6,960 nt of DNA, from the NCBI GenBank assembly GCA_011682565.1, contig JAACEJ010000186.1, positions 1-6,960 of the forward strand, written 5' to 3'. A program made the translations under genes and the position numbers. The stretch is from Actinomycetota bacterium (lineage in GTDB: Bacteria; Zhuqueibacterota; Zhuqueibacteria; Residuimicrobiales; Krinioviventaceae). The notes beneath the pieces are model-generated. The model was not told the origin of the DNA, did no database searches, and saw nothing but the letters and a program-made list of their open reading frames with translations. Shown piece by piece: positions 1-5,400 of this stretch; within the stretch, counting starts at the first letter, position 1; each line of letters starts with the position of its first letter.

Positions 1-1
1 G

Positions 2-325
2 GATGCTGTCGGTTTTGACCGTATCATTATTGAACCGGAAATCGTCGGTGATTTGACCTGGGCGAAAGCTTGGTATAATTCGGTACGTGGTAAAATTATA
101 AGTGATTGGCGTTTAGATGGGAAAAAGCTATCCTTGCAAATTGAAATTCCTGCCAACACCACGGCAACGGTGTTTGTACCGGCTGTGAAAGAAACAAATG
201 TAATAGTAAATGGAAAAAAGGCAGGCGAGTATGAGGGAGTCTGTTTTTTGAGATATGAAAACGGGAAATCAGTTTACAAAGTTGGTTCGGGGGGATATCA
301 ATTTGTATCCCGGTTGGCGAATTAA
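2..325 (+). CDS. alpha-L-rhamnosidase, C-terminal fragment (5' end outside window)
   Basis: The frame is open from base 2 and ends at TAA 323-325, giving about 107 residues of the C-terminus of a longer protein. It contains the run FDRIIIEPEIVGDLTWAKAW, then SVRGKIISDWRLDG and IPANTTATVFVPA. This combination is typical of the C-terminal beta-sandwich domain of GH78 bacterial alpha-L-rhamnosidases, which packs behind the (alpha/alpha)6 catalytic barrel. The family releases terminal alpha-L-rhamnose from plant and microbial polysaccharides. The catalytic acid and base residues lie upstream and are not visible, so activity cannot be judged. The last residues (YKVGSGGYQFVSRLAN) match the usual end of this domain, so the C-terminus looks complete. 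A TTG at 53 is an internal codon, not a start. The family call is secure; substrate and localisation are unknown. Confidence 0.88.
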   Translation, partial: DAVGFDRIIIEPEIVGDLTWAKAWYNSVRGKIISDWRLDGKKLSLQIEIPANTTATVFVPAVKETNVIVNGKKAGEYEGVCFLRYENGKSVYKVGSGGYQFVSRLAN

Positions 326-395
326 CTTTGCAACGGATTAAGATCACAGAAATTTCAAATATTTAAAAATCGATAGGGATAGAACCAACCCCAAG

Positions 396-476
396 GTGTC
401 ATTCAGAAGGAATCTTGTCGGGAAAACGCTGGATTTGGAATCTTTACAATTAAATCGTTGATCCAACAAGATTCTT
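396..476. repeat. degenerate inverted repeat, MITE/REP-like
   Basis: The left arm gaatcttgtcgg (410-421) pairs with ccaacaagattc (463-474) at 11 of 12 positions, with about 40 bases between. The left arm is preceded by gtgtcattcagaag (396-409). That start resembles the 'tgtcattc...gaatct' ends of small intergenic repeats common in FCB-group genomes. The resemblance is from memory and only one copy is visible, so repeat status is inference. Confidence 0.35.
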
Positions 477-808
477 ACAAAATCGTCCGTGATCAACGGC
501 GTACGTTCCGCAGTCCAAAAAGTGGACACCATGGAAAGAACCGGAAATCCTTCTGATGCGGGAAATGAGTCAGGACATCGGTCCCAATAAGCAAAATGCC
601 CGCAACTCACAAAATGCAGCTTTTCTCGTGCCAACAGGGATTAAAATCATTTACCGTAACGTGGTATAGTGAAAACGACTCTGGAAAATCAGTAGCATCC
701 GGCTTGTATTTTATTTGTATTAATAATGGTAAAAAAACAATGGCGCAGCGGGCGCTGTTACTGCGATAAAAGAAACAGAGCTAAATCAATATTTCAGTTC
801 TTTTCACT

Positions 809-828
809 CGTCGACCTGGAGGTCGACG
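809..828. repeat. near-perfect palindrome / stem-loop (REP-like)
   Basis: Arms cgtcgacct (809-817) and aggtcgacg (820-828) are exact reverse complements separated by two bases, so a hairpin with a 4-base loop and 8-bp stem is likely. The outer CGTC...GACG pairs match those of the two stem-loops flanking the transposase at 4713-5249, but the core differs. It has no T-tract after it, so it is not a typical intrinsic terminator. It may belong to another REP family mobilised by a RAYT; it may also be a dyad operator. Confidence 0.5.
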
Positions 829-919
829 TTACGCCAAGGGGAGAGATAAAAATACCCGGCAGAATTTGATCGTTTTCACACAGGCTGGAGAGCATGGGAA
901 CGACCGTGGCTTTTCTTTT

Positions 920-947
920 TTGAACTGAATGATATTTTTGCTATTTT
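920..947 (+). promoter_or_regulatory. possible sigma70-type promoter for the NACHT gene
   Basis: TTGAAC (920-925) and TATTTT (942-947) are spaced by 16 bases, about 40 bases before the NACHT start codon. A second candidate -10 (TAAAAT, 959-964, preceded by TG) has only a weak -35 partner. The region is AT-rich, so chance matches are likely; low confidence. Confidence 0.3.
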
Positions 948-986
948 GTAAAAACCTGTAAAATACAGCTAAAAAGGGGTTTTATC

Positions 987-3959
987 ATGTTGCCGAAAAT
1001 CGTCATTATTTTTTTTGTTTTGTCAGCGTCGCCGGTTATGGCGCAGCAAAATACTGTTCAGGACACGACAAAAGCCGATACCTTGCACGCTTTGCAAACA
1101 TCGACAAGTCAAGGGCAGGGAATACAAAAGCCTCGGGTTGATTGGGATAGACGTATGCCGTGGATTATTGCCCTCGCTGTCTTACTCTTCAGCGTCTTTA
1201 CATATCTCACCGGCAAAAGGCGCGAGCGAAGATTTGAGAGGGAACGACTGAAAGAAAGAGTGCGCTATGAGCAGGAGATAAAAAGTTTAAAGATCGAAAT
1301 GGCGCGACAAAAGGCCATTGCTGAAGATGAAGGTCACCAACAACATCAAGATGCGGAAAGTCAAGAAACGGCCAGAACCGCCGAACAAATCCTCAACGAC
1401 GCTTTAGTCTCCGAACTGGGCAGCATCCGTCTTCTCGGGTCGCCGGATATTCAAAACATCCCGGTCAGGCTGTTGCAATCCTTTGTCAATTTACGCATAT
1501 CAGAATCCTGGCATTCGGAAGAGGCCTTTCAGCATCCGGGCCGGATGATGTCTGGCGAATTATCAGATCGCGATTTTTCACCGGATGAAATCATTAAAAG
1601 GGCTTTTTTGCACATGCGCATGCTGCTGATTATCGGCGATCCCGGTTCGGGCAAAACCACATTGCTAAAATACTATGCTATGAACTGCCTGCAAAACAAT
1701 GCCCGCAAACTGGGGCTGACGGAAAATATCATCGTGCTCTATCTTCCCCTGCGCGACCTGGACATGTCGCAGACGCTCAGCGAAAACCTGGCGGCATGGG
1801 CGAAAAAACACGAGTGCGCAATCACAGAAAAGATATTTTACCGCTGGCTGCACGAACAGAACACCCTTGTTCTCTTCGATGGCCTGGACGAAATCAGCGA
1901 CGTGCAAAAGCGCAAAGAGGCCTGCGACTGGATAGACGGCAAAGCCAACGGCTTGAAAAAGGCCAGTTTTATCGTCACTTCCCGCTGGACCGGCTACAGC
2001 AAGCTTGACGGCGTGCAGATCGGCTTTGATCACCTGCGGGCGGATATTAAAGAGTTCAATTGGGAGCAGCAGCAGAAATTCTTGTTCAAGTGGTTTCGCG
2101 CCGTCGCCAATGTGGAGCCGCCTTCGCAGGACGCGCCGCCGGCCTGGCGCGAGCAGCGCATAAAAGAGGGCGAACACAGAGCGCAGGAGCTTGTCGATTA
2201 TCTGGCCCGGGATGAAAACAAGGCCGTGCGCAAGCTCGCCGATTCCCCTCTGCTGCTGCAGATCATTGCCATTCTCGGCCGCGAGCGCGCCTTTCATGCC
2301 AATGACCGTACCGAGCTTTTTCGCGCTGCGCTGCACTATTTGCTCGATTTCAGAGACCGCAAACGCCATCTCGACCCCAAGCTGCCGGCCAAACAGGCGG
2401 TGCGGGTGCTGGCGCCGACGGCGCTGTGGATGCAGCAGGACATCGGCCGCGATGATGTATCCAGGGCAAAAATGCATGACTATATGCAGCCGCTCATCAG
2501 ACCTGAAAAGGAGAATTTGTCGGCACGAGAATTTTGCAAAAACCTCTGCGATCGCGCCGGCATCATCGCCGAGCTCGGCGACGAGGACTATATCTTCCGG
2601 CACAAGTCCTTCCGCGAATACCTGGCCGGACTGCACAGCGTCAAAAAAGCCAACGAGGCGGAGTTTCTTACGCAATTGGCTTCGCACCTGGGCGACGACT
2701 GGTGGGAGGAGCCGCTGCGCTTCTTTATGGGCGAGGCCGACGCAGACCTTTTTGATGATTTCATGAAAGCCCTGTTTCATTCTCCGGCGACAGAGGATTT
2801 GGAAGATAACCAAGGCGCGCAGAATTTACTCGAGCACTTGGTTACCGATGCGCCGGCGAAAAAGACGCACGCCCTGGTCAAGAGACTGCATGACGCCTCG
2901 GCTAATGAAAACCAGAAACGCTACATTCTCAACTGCCTGAACGCCATGGCCACCGAAGAGGCGAAGAATGTTATCCGCGCTTTTGCGCAGACCGGCGCCG
3001 GCGCAGCCGCAGCCCACGCCGGCGACCTGGCGGCGCAGTTTGAAGAACCGAAAATTGCCGCGATTTCACAGCAAAAAATCGAGATTTTTAAATCCCTCCC
3101 CCCCTCATTCCGCAACCCCTTTGAAGAAAACGCCGAATACATCCGCATCCCCGGGGGCTCTTTTCAGTTTACGGTGAAAAAACAAAAAGTCTCTGTCCCT
3201 GACATCTATTTCGCCAAACACCTTGTGACCAACAAGCGCTATAACCGCTTCATCGCTTATCTCAGGGGCAAAGCCGGTGAGTTGAATGAATTGCTGCCGA
3301 CAAACGCCTTTGCCGATGAGATGCTGCGTTTTGCCGCACATGTAAAAGGCTACAAAGAATATTTGACGGGCGACCCCAAGCAATGGCCGGGCACGCTGGC
3401 CGCAAAAGAAGACCGCAAAAAATTCCTCGGCGACGACCAGCCGGTGGTGCGCGTGTCCTGGTACGCTGCCATGGCCTACGGCCTGTGGTTGACATTACTG
3501 CGCGCTGCCTCAGAAAAAGGCGGCCCTGCGACGCTGGACGATGCTAAAATACATTATCGCCTGCCGCACGAAAAAGAGTGGGAGTGGGCCGCGTTCGGCA
3601 ATGCGGACGGCTCTCTGCGCCCCTATCCCTGGCCGGAAGAAAAGGGCGCCGAACTGACGCCCAAGCTGGCGAACTATGGAGGAAATGTCGGCGCCACCAC
3701 CCCGGTGGGCCGCTACCCTGACGGCGCCACGCCGCACGGGCTGATGGACATGGCCGGCAACGTGTGGGAATGGCAGGCGAATCCAGACAAACAAGACCGT
3801 GCGGCGCGTGCGTTGCGCGGCGGTTCGTGGTACCTCAATGATGACGTTCTGCGTTGTCCCGCTCGCGGCGACTTCAATCCCGATTTCAACTGGAACAACA
3901 TTATCGGGTTTCGCGTCGTGCTCGCCGAGTCAAAGGCTCTTGATACTCTGAATCTCTGA
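987..3959 (+). CDS. membrane-anchored NACHT (STAND) ATPase with C-terminal FGE-sulfatase-like variable domain; DGR target protein
   Basis: This 990-residue protein is a predicted STAND-class ATP switch whose C-terminus is diversified by a DGR. In order: signal-like segment 1-19 (cleavage possible after VMA); transmembrane helix about 58-76 followed by KRRERR, so the rest should be cytoplasmic; charged coiled coil about 78-130; NACHT domain with Walker A GDPGSGKTT (217-225), Walker B LVLFDGLDE (294-302) and VTSR (330-333); the post-NACHT FRHKSFREYLAG motif (537-547... helical winged-helix end); a helical HEAT-like linker about 555-695; then an FGE-sulfatase domain from about 716 (EYIRIPGGSFQF, RLPHEKEWEWAAFG, DMAGNVWEW, RGGSW, GFRVVLAES). 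The active-site cysteines of true formylglycine-generating enzymes are absent after RGGSW, so this domain should bind ligand, not oxidise cysteine. Residues 939-982 are the variable repeat. AAGGGG at 974-979 supports the ATG at 987. avd follows after 32 bases. No classical toxic effector domain is seen; the ligand is unknown. Confidence 0.94.
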   Translation: MLPKIVIIFFVLSASPVMAQQNTVQDTTKADTLHALQTSTSQGQGIQKPRVDWDRRMPWIIALAVLLFSVFTYLTGKRRERRFERERLKERVRYEQEIKSLKIEMARQKAIAEDEGHQQHQDAESQETARTAEQILNDALVSELGSIRLLGSPDIQNIPVRLLQSFVNLRISESWHSEEAFQHPGRMMSGELSDRDFSPDEIIKRAFLHMRMLLIIGDPGSGKTTLLKYYAMNCLQNNARKLGLTENIIVLYLPLRDLDMSQTLSENLAAWAKKHECAITEKIFYRWLHEQNTLVLFDGLDEISDVQKRKEACDWIDGKANGLKKASFIVTSRWTGYSKLDGVQIGFDHLRADIKEFNWEQQQKFLFKWFRAVANVEPPSQDAPPAWREQRIKEGEHRAQELVDYLARDENKAVRKLADSPLLLQIIAILGRERAFHANDRTELFRAALHYLLDFRDRKRHLDPKLPAKQAVRVLAPTALWMQQDIGRDDVSRAKMHDYMQPLIRPEKENLSAREFCKNLCDRAGIIAELGDEDYIFRHKSFREYLAGLHSVKKANEAEFLTQLASHLGDDWWEEPLRFFMGEADADLFDDFMKALFHSPATEDLEDNQGAQNLLEHLVTDAPAKKTHALVKRLHDASANENQKRYILNCLNAMATEEAKNVIRAFAQTGAGAAAAHAGDLAAQFEEPKIAAISQQKIEIFKSLPPSFRNPFEENAEYIRIPGGSFQFTVKKQKVSVPDIYFAKHLVTNKRYNRFIAYLRGKAGELNELLPTNAFADEMLRFAAHVKGYKEYLTGDPKQWPGTLAAKEDRKKFLGDDQPVVRVSWYAAMAYGLWLTLLRAASEKGGPATLDDAKIHYRLPHEKEWEWAAFGNADGSLRPYPWPEEKGAELTPKLANYGGNVGATTPVGRYPDGATPHGLMDMAGNVWEWQANPDKQDRAARALRGGSWYLNDDVLRCPARGDFNPDFNWNNIIGFRVVLAESKALDTLNL
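3799..3932 (+). repeat. DGR variable repeat (VR)
   Basis: This segment of the NACHT-FGE gene aligns without gaps to the template repeat at 4351-4484 (offset 552). By hand count there are 111 identities in 134 positions. The first 32 bases are identical and contain no template adenine. Of the 23 differences, 14 fall on template adenines: 3831, 3834, 3835, 3843, 3846, 3867, 3868, 3870, 3873, 3874, 3885, 3886, 3901 and 3929. Changed residues at adenine-bearing codons (template to protein) are N949Y, N950L, N953D, R954V, N961G, N962D, N963F, N967F and N972I. These lie in the surface loops of the C-type-lectin fold, as in known DGR targets. Nine non-adenine differences also exist (3845, 3847, 3848, 3849, 3854, 3861, 3863, 3908, 3920), which is unusual for a freshly written VR. 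Confidence 0.93.
3902..3926 (+). promoter_or_regulatory. putative initiation-of-mutagenic-homing (IMH) site at VR 3' end
   Basis: The 3' end of the VR is a G/C/T-rich stretch beginning tatcgggtttcgcgtcg, with no variable codon. It differs from the matching TR segment at two sites (3908 t/g and 3920 c/g). DGRs characteristically carry an IMH at the VR and a slightly different IMH* at the TR, which fixes the direction of transfer. Placement is by analogy with studied DGRs; the exact boundaries are inferred. Confidence 0.6.
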
Positions 3960-3977
3960 GGTTCTGAAACTCTGAAA
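3946..3977 (+). repeat. 8-bp tandem repeat, four units, spanning the stop codon of the DGR target gene
   Basis: Four consecutive octamers, ctctgaat, ctctgagg, ttctgaaa and ctctgaaa, follow the VR directly. All share TCTGA in the same phase (starts at 3947, 3955, 3963, 3971). The TGA stop of the NACHT gene (3957-3959) falls in the second unit. The array ends next to the ribosome-binding site of avd. Several DGRs carry structured DNA just after the VR that stimulates homing, but no inverted repeat is seen here, so a role is speculative. Confidence 0.6.
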
Positions 3978-3991
3978 GGAAAATATTTTTT

Positions 3992-4330
3992 ATGGCAGAA
4001 GAGATGTTAATCTTGAAAAAGGCGTATGATTTTTGTAAATGGTTGCTGCATCATACGGGAAAATTTCCAAAATCGTACCGCTTTTCCGTGGCGGTGCGGA
4101 TTGAAAATGCAATGCTGGATTTTATTGAAAGCATCACGGTTGCCAATAAGAGGCGGGATAAAATGCCTCTGCTAAAAAGAGCGGATGAGGCGTTGGCGCG
4201 TTTGCGGCTGGTTTTTCGTCTGAGTTATGAAATGCAGTTTATCAATTTAAAATCATACGAGCACGGAGGCCGGCAAATTGCCGAATTGGGCAGGATGCTT
4301 GGCGGCTGGCTGAAAAATCCAACCAAATAA
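3992..4330 (+). CDS. avd: DGR accessory variability determinant protein Avd (four-helix bundle)
   Basis: This 112-residue protein matches the Avd family, small basic four-helix-bundle proteins that form a pentameric barrel, bind the DGR reverse transcriptase and template RNA, and are needed for mutagenic cDNA synthesis. Recognisable family features in order are FCKWLLHHTGKFPKSYRF (14-31), RIENAMLDFIES (36-47), a KRRDK loop (53-57), LLKRADEALARLRLVFRLSYE (60-80, helix 3) and the C-terminal HGGRQIAELGRMLGGWLK (91-108). Length is slightly below the usual 115-130 residues but the protein looks complete. AAGGA at 3976-3980 precedes the ATG by 11 bases. It lies between VR and TR, the classic DGR order, and the TR starts 20 bases after its stop. 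Related four-helix proteins occur in 23S rRNA intervening sequences, but the adjacent TR/VR pair settles the call. Confidence 0.94.
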   Translation: MAEEMLILKKAYDFCKWLLHHTGKFPKSYRFSVAVRIENAMLDFIESITVANKRRDKMPLLKRADEALARLRLVFRLSYEMQFINLKSYEHGGRQIAELGRMLGGWLKNPTK

Positions 4331-4350
4331 AGGAAAGGAGCCAAGTTGAA

Positions 4351-4484
4351 GTGCGGCGCGTGCGTTGCGCGGCGGTTCGTGGAACAACAATGATAATAGG
4401 TTGCGCTGTCCCTCCCGCAACAACAACAATCCCGATAACAACTGGAACAACAATATCGGTTTTCGCGTCGTCCTCGCCGAATCA
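4351..4484 (+). ncRNA. DGR template repeat (TR) and template RNA core
   Basis: This non-coding copy of the VR supplies the RNA template for adenine-mutagenic reverse transcription. Read in the VR frame it is dense in AAC/AAT: RGGSW-NNNDNR-LRCPSR-NNNN-PD-NN-W-NNN-IGFRVVLAES. This is the standard template design, because changing the two adenines of AAC reaches many amino acids and never a stop. The first 32 bases lack adenine, and the GC-rich end at 4454-4478 corresponds to IMH*. The frame stays open beyond the TR to a stop near 4613 and starts only with TTG, so it should not be called a gene. Transcription probably comes from the target-avd operon; no separate promoter is evident. True ends of the template RNA are unknown. 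Confidence 0.92.
4454..4478 (+). promoter_or_regulatory. putative IMH* at TR 3' end
   Basis: This is the TR counterpart of the GC-rich VR end at 3902-3926, differing at two positions. In known DGRs the IMH* differs from the IMH so that the TR itself is not overwritten. It is called from position and similarity only. Confidence 0.5.
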
Positions 4485-4712
4485 TGCTCAGAAAGGTGCT
4501 CATTCCAGATGCCGTTGTTTTACGGAACACCGGACTGTTGTTTGCGCATGACATGCGGCTCCTTCCCCTCCGTCCCAAGTTGTACTTGGGACGGAAGGAG
4601 CAATGGAAGCTGAGTTTCCTCTAATCCATGCACGCCAGATCAAACATGGAGTGCAGAATAAAAGTTCTGCTCCTGTTTTGTCTGTTTACCACCAAAAGAA
4701 AAGGGGGTTGCT
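4485..4712 (+). other. spacer between TR and transposase; no reverse transcriptase
   Basis: In most DGRs a reverse transcriptase gene starts shortly after the TR. Here 228 bases hold only short structures: a gctca direct repeat (4486-4490, 4499-4503), a weak hairpin with arms cgcat/atgcg (4545-4557) and the stem-loop at 4559-4600. No reverse transcriptase motif is readable in any frame. A 43-codon frame at 4603-4734 overlaps the transposase start and shows no motif. Part of this spacer may belong to the template RNA, since sequence 3' of the TR is needed for cDNA priming in studied DGRs. Confidence 0.6.
4559..4600. repeat. REP-like stem-loop, left flank of the RAYT
   Basis: The core at 4571-4593 has 10-base arms, cgtcccaagt and acttgggacg, around a 3-base loop tgt. 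Pairing extends outward: ctccttcc (4559-4566) complements ggaaggag (4593-4600) with a small bulge on the left side. The core is the exact reverse complement of 5280-5302, beyond the transposase gene. REP hairpins next to a RAYT are that enzyme's usual recognition and cleavage substrates. It has no T-run, so an intrinsic terminator is unlikely. Confidence 0.8.
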
Positions 4713-5249
4713 ATGCGCAGTCACTACAGAATAAATGAAAAGGATGGCGTTTACTTTGTCACCTCGACCATTCTTCAATGGATCCCCATATTTACTTCCA
4801 AAGTTTATTTTGATATTCTCATCTCTGCCATTAAATATTGCCAGGAAAATAAAAATCTTTTCGTTTATGCTTATGTCATACTTGAAAATCACTTCCACAT
4901 GATCTGCTATGCGCCAGAGCTTGGCAGGATTATGCAGTCTTTAAAAAGACATACAGCAAAAATGATTATGGACCAATTGCAAAAAGAGCAAAAATCATGG
5001 GTAATGAATTTGTTGAGCTATTATAAAAAACGGCATAAACACGAAAGTATTCATCAATTATGGGAAGAAGGGTTTCATCCTCAACAAATATTGAATGAGG
5101 AAATGTTAGTACAAAAAATTGAATATATTCATTATAATCCGGTCAAAAGAGGATATGTTTTGAAACCGGAATATTGGGCTTACAGCTCAGCCGGGGATTT
5201 TTACTTGAACGAGGAAGGCTATATTAAGCTTCAAGAGTTGCCTGTATAA
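4713..5249 (+). CDS. REP-associated tyrosine transposase (RAYT, IS200/Y1_Tnp family)
   Basis: This 178-residue protein is a single-domain HUH endonuclease of the Y1_Tnp superfamily. It cuts single-stranded DNA next to REP hairpins through a covalent 5'-phosphotyrosine link. The metal-binding HUH motif is H60-F61-H62 in ENHFHMI, following a hydrophobic strand (YAYVIL). The catalytic tyrosine is probably Y138 in EYIHYNPVKRGYV, a signature typical of RAYTs. The N-terminal YFVTST strand (14-19) and C-terminal PEYWAYSSA (152-160, the W..SS segment) also fit. Length matches compact RAYTs and both catalytic elements are intact. AGGGGG at 4702-4707 places the start at ATG 4713. Flanking stem-loops at 4571-4593 and 5279-5303 are its likely substrates. 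A functional link with the DGR is not shown. Confidence 0.93.
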   Translation: MRSHYRINEKDGVYFVTSTILQWIPIFTSKVYFDILISAIKYCQENKNLFVYAYVILENHFHMICYAPELGRIMQSLKRHTAKMIMDQLQKEQKSWVMNLLSYYKKRHKHESIHQLWEEGFHPQQILNEEMLVQKIEYIHYNPVKRGYVLKPEYWAYSSAGDFYLNEEGYIKLQELPV

Positions 5250-5278
5250 GTTTCGAAGCAAAGCTTCTTCTATTAATT

Positions 5279-5303
5279 GCGTCCCAAGTACAACTTGGGA
5301 CGC
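5279..5303. repeat. REP-like stem-loop, right flank of the RAYT
   Basis: Arms gcgtcccaagt (5279-5289) and acttgggacgc (5293-5303) form a perfect 11-bp stem with a 3-base loop aca. The inner 23 bases are the exact reverse complement of 4571-4593, so the pair lie in inverted orientation around the transposase gene. It ends about 100 bases before the lipoprotein gene and has no following T-tract. Confidence 0.85.
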
Positions 5304-5354
5304 AGGAAAAATACGCTGTAGAACCGGCAGTCTCTTTTCGCTATTTTTTTTCAG

Positions 5355-5383
5355 TCGACAATGATCATATAAAATGCTATATT
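5355..5383 (+). promoter_or_regulatory. probable sigma70-type promoter for the lipoprotein gene
   Basis: TCGACA (5355-5360) and TATATT (5378-5383) are spaced by exactly 17 bases, and TGC before the -10 gives an extended -10. Transcription would start near 5390, leaving a very short leader with GGAG (5391-5394) close to its 5' end. A promoter is needed here because the upstream transposase is unlikely to drive this gene. This is pattern matching only; FCB-type promoters may differ. Confidence 0.42.
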
Positions 5384-5400
5384 CAATTTTGGAGAAAAAA

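Larger units (their letters stand above)
326..986. other. gene-free intergenic region with degenerate repeats
   Basis: This 661-bp stretch holds no convincing gene on either strand. Its largest frame, on the minus strand at 344-634, has no recognisable motif and runs through repeat sequence. It contains an imperfect inverted repeat (396-476), a small weak hairpin at 513-527 (arms gtcca/tggac), a strong palindrome (809-828) and a possible promoter just before the NACHT gene. No T-rich intrinsic terminator for the rhamnosidase gene was found. Confidence 0.6.
4571..5303 (+). mobile_element. REP-RAYT unit (REP / transposase / inverted REP)
   Basis: A Y1 transposase gene is bracketed by two oppositely oriented stem-loops of identical core sequence, like a BIME arrangement around a RAYT. 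The unit is about 0.73 kb. IS200/IS605-type enzymes move single-stranded DNA and leave no target duplication, so none is expected; the outer boundaries are therefore only the hairpin edges. The unit sits in the place normally held by a DGR reverse transcriptase and looks more AT-rich than the NACHT gene, which is consistent with separate origin. RAYTs are often immobile, domesticated genes, so recent transposition is not implied. Confidence 0.7.

Noticed and set aside
344..634. 96-residue minus-strand frame in the upstream intergenic region
   Set aside because: It has no recognisable motif, runs through the inverted-repeat segment, and has no clear ribosome-binding site; likely chance.
727..870. 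Short plus-strand frame of about 47 residues starting MVKKQWRSGRCYC
   Set aside because: It reads straight through the palindrome at 809-828, has no family resemblance and no convincing Shine-Dalgarno sequence.
1665..2813. 382-residue minus-strand frame
   Set aside because: It is antisense to the NACHT coding region, whose Walker motifs prove the plus-strand frame; a shadow of codon bias.
3801..4484. VR/TR similarity as a simple gene duplication of an FGE domain end
   Set aside because: Differences are concentrated at template adenines in AAC/AAT codons and an avd gene lies between the copies, which a plain duplication would not explain.
4365..4613. 82-residue frame beginning RGGSWNNNDNR as a protein-coding gene
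   Set aside because: It is the DGR template repeat read in the VR frame; it has only a TTG start and no domain beyond the TR.
4603..4734. 43-residue frame (MEAEFPLIHARQ...) between TR and transposase, considered as a reverse transcriptase remnant
   Set aside because: It shows no reverse transcriptase motif, overlaps the transposase start, and has no similarity I can recognise.
5279..5303. Stem-loop as an intrinsic terminator for the transposase gene
   Set aside because: No T-tract follows on either strand, and its exact inverted copy precedes the gene, which fits a REP better.
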